Source: Sweltsa coloradensis
Taxonomy: Eukaryota > Arthropoda > Insecta > Plecoptera > Chloroperlidae
Direction of reading: 5' to 3'
DNA: 64,000 nucleotides
Assembly: GCA_024449915.1 (NCBI GenBank)
Contig: JAMZAV010003108.1
Location: 1-64,000, forward strand
Under the pieces are notes generated by a model. The model had not been told where the DNA came from. It made no database searches and saw only the letters and a program-made list of their open reading frames with translations. Shown here piece after piece: positions 61,899-64,000 of this stretch. Within the stretch, counting starts at the first letter, position 1; each line of letters opens with the position of its first letter. Position numbers and translations under genes: made by a program.

Positions 61899-62239
61899 GG
61901 GCCTTCAAATTCCAACTCGACACCTTCTCGCGGTTTGGCCCGTGTATGTGGGAGTTTCACTCCCTGAAACTAATGGCGAGCTCTGGGTCGTCGTCGGGGA
62001 ACCCCTTCCCTTTGACTACCTCCCTGACGGCGACGACAAAGACAACACGGTAGGATGATGACACAGACGGAGACGACCACGACGTGGGGGAACCTTTGCC
62101 CTCCCCATATGCTTGTGGCTGGTTCTGACCAGCACAGGCCTGTCCACCCCTTGTCCCCCCGCGTCATCCCTTACGTTCCTCCCTTCGTCTCGATTAGCCA
62201 AGTTGCATAAATATGAGACGTAAAGCAAAATCCAATCCA
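61899..62239 (+). mobile_element. Family A retroposon, full length, with 12-bp target duplication
   Basis: The defining copy. AGAGCACTTGTA lies at 61887-61898 and again at 62240-62251. The element is therefore 341 bp, from GGGCCTTCAAATTCCAACTC to AAGCAAAATCCAATCCA. A 12-bp duplication and a tail of short simple repeats show insertion by target-primed reverse transcription. The sharp shared 5' start across many copies argues for a short unit of its own rather than randomly truncated LINE ends. I see no convincing A and B boxes. Confidence 0.92.
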
Positions 62240-62269
62240 AGAGCACTTGTACCGATTATTTGAATGTCA

Positions 62270-62560
62270 AAGGGTAATTCATGAAAGTCTTGTTGTTGTC
62301 TTGTCCGAGGTGGACGCGTTTAGTCACCGCTCTTCGGTCTGTTCTTGTTTAGCCTGCACTGCACAAGGAGTTGGCTTCTGTTGTGGAATGAGTTGTTTGA
62401 GCAGGTCTTGGTTGTAAAATCACTGCTTCATCTGCTTGTTTATTTCAGTTTATTGTCAATTTTGACGTGGATAATAAAAGGTTTTGTTTGCGCTTTATTC
62501 TGTAGGTTATTTCTTGTCGGAGAAGTGTCCGTTATGTCAGTGTTGTGCTTGCTCGGTCTG
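62270..62560 (+). repeat. Family D repeat copy
   Basis: GTCTTGTCCGAGGTGGACGC, CGCTCTTCGGTCTGTTCTTG, CTGCACTGCACAAGGAGTTG and GGCTTCTGTTGTGGAATGAG. Here too it follows a family A tail within ~30 bases. Confidence 0.6.
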
Positions 62561-62564
62561 CTCC

Positions 62565-62785
62565 TCAGGACCTCAGGACCTAAGCTAGCCTAAACCACAG
62601 CTTATTGTCAAGCCTAGACCTAGGCCGATGAACTAGACCTAGGCTAGGCCTAGCCTACCGAATAAGCCTATGGCTTAGCCTAGGGGGCCCCTAGAAATTT
62701 GGGCTTTGTAGGTCTAGGCTAGGCTGCCTAGGAGCCCAGCCTAGGGCACGGCACTTAAGCCTAGGCTATGCCTAGGCCAAGGTTT
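62565..62785. repeat. CCTAGGC-rich low-complexity block
   Basis: Many overlapping CCTAGGC, TAGGCCTA and GGCTTAGCC words in both orientations over ~220 bases, for example CTAGACCTAGGCTAGGCC. They are palindromic and self-complementary. Single words of the same kind (TAGGCCTA) occur elsewhere in the window (345, 12072, 63923). Confidence 0.75.
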
Positions 62786-63757
62786 GTACGGGCCTAATAA
62801 TTTTAAATTATAGGTCTATTATGCTTTAAGATATAATTATGAAAGCTTAGCCCAAACTATTGACATAAAGAAAGACACAAGAATAAGGAATAACGACTTA
62901 TAGAGGTAAGGTATAACAGCTGGATTCACGTCACCTTCTTTACGTGCACAGTATTCACACTCTTCTTGTTTTGCTTCAGATTGGTTGACGAACTAGAACA
63001 CTTCTCCCACCAGACGGCGCAATATATTTTGAACTTTCGATATAAATGTTTTAATTGGTAATATTGTTAATACAACGGTGTCCAAGTAACCCATATTTAG
63101 GCCTAGTGAAATACAAGATGTCAGACATTTTTTCATTCCTTAACCCTGCCTAACCCGGGGTTAGCGCGTACATGAATCGGGGCCCAGGTGGCTACTTACG
63201 TACTACATTTTCAAGTGTTTTTACATAGGCAAAATTTTTATCAATGCATTTCACCCTCGCCAAATAACCATATGTTTCATGTAAATTTATAGATAAGAAC
63301 TTATATTTACGTATCTAAGTAAATTATACACATATAAAATATTTAAAAAATCTTACATATAAATATGAATAAAAAAGGTCAATTCAAGTAAGGGGCAAAT
63401 GTATTGGTCAAAATTTCGCCAAAGTAAAAAAAAAGAAAAACTTTTTGTGAAATTGAATCAATCATTCATTAAACATCATTGGTGAAAAAAATGCGGGCGG
63501 GCGCACGGAGCCGTGCTTTCTGCGCCTAGGCCCTCGTACGACGAGCGTAAACGGTGTACACGAATAAAGATAGTCTATTTAATTACTGGTAAAATGAAAT
63601 GATAACATAAAATATAAAAGTAGGAAAGGTAAAGCCAAGAAAATGTTTTTTTTTAATTGTTATTTTTAATCATTTTAACGTCTTAAATAGGCAAAAATTA
63701 AATTCGTTTTTTAGTGAAATTCCTTTTTAGCGAACTAAACATTGGTTATCATCGACT
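62786..63757. other. No recognised gene; weak family C end
   Basis: CCAGACGGCGCAATATATTT at 63009 resembles the start of the family C 3' hairpin but lacks the second strand. The rest is AT-rich and unassigned. Confidence 0.4.
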
Positions 63758-63782
63758 TCGTTAGAAACGGGCTCGACTGTAA
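63758..63782 (-). repeat. Pogo-like terminal repeat, single end
   Basis: CGTTAGAAACGGGCTCGACT then GTA. The complement, CAGTCGAGCCCGTTTCTAAC, resembles the ends of the MITE at 39.1-39.3 kb and of pogo/Tigger elements. No matching second end was seen within the window. Confidence 0.5.
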
Positions 63783-64000
63783 TAATCAAATTGACATACA
63801 TAGTTATAATTACAATTATTCGCATTTGTGCTTTGAATCAAAGTGACACTTTATTCCTACGCCCATTAAGCTTACATCTTTCAACTTAAAATAATTTATT
63901 TTATTTTATTTTAATTTATTTAGGCCTATTAGTATGTACGCGCCACTTCTCTGTTTTCTGTCTCTCTCTCTCCACCAATCATTTTCCTTCATTTTCCCGC
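63783..64000. other. No recognised gene; CT microsatellite
   Basis: AT-rich with a short (CT)n run at 63960-63972. Ends without a recognised feature. Confidence 0.4.

Overview
The window reads as eukaryotic, most likely an invertebrate animal, and is repeat-dominated. Evidence: non-LTR (LINE) retrotransposon coding fragments, Penelope-like elements (PLE), a 5S-rRNA-headed SINE, a pogo-type transposase remnant, a spliced DNA transposon with terminal inverted repeats (TIRs), foldback elements and CCTAGGC-rich low-complexity DNA. I see no prokaryotic gene organisation and no convincing host gene. The phylum cannot be fixed from the sequence alone.

About 1-39 kb: strongly degraded or error-rich sequence. 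It holds many copies of a ~340-bp GC-rich retroposon, called family A here, which ends in AAGCAATATCCAATC. It also holds I/Jockey-type LINE fragments (3.3-3.8, 12.2-15.7, 26.8 and 31.7-32.5 kb), PLE fragments (2.6 and 21.3-22.6 kb), a ~200-bp tandem repeat (8.1-8.65 kb), a tRNA-like sequence (22.7 kb) and a ~3-kb palindromic element (16.6-19.7 kb) with ~145-bp repeats in both arms. Homopolymer runs here are inflated relative to copies of the same repeat further right, so part of the frame breakage may be assembly error.

About 39-46 kb: cleaner sequence. A MITE and a pogo transposase remnant precede three nested family A copies. Then comes a 4,059-bp DNA transposon (41297-45355) with perfect 29-bp TIRs, a near-perfect 6-bp target duplication, TIR-like motifs repeated near both ends, and a two-exon transposase gene in which splice sites join in phase. 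The transposase has a plausible D-D-E triad but is broken by frameshifts. This is the best-defined and most interesting system in the window.

About 46-64 kb: more family A copies, LINE 3' ends, a SINE headed by a 5S rRNA-like domain that borrows the family A tail (48813-49231, 10-bp target duplication), two LINE RNase H fragments each starting right after a family A tail, two long perfect-looking inverted repeats (56.8-57.3 and 60.6-61.0 kb), a C2H2 zinc-finger ORF and a CCTAGGC-rich block.

How the parts relate: family A and the 5S-headed SINE share a 3' tail, so they were probably copied by the same LINE machinery. Several LINE 3' ends share a second design: a short GC hairpin ending GCGCCCTAA or GTGCCCTAA, followed by a simple repeat. 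Every family A and LINE copy I could read lies on the + strand, which is unexpected for independent insertions.
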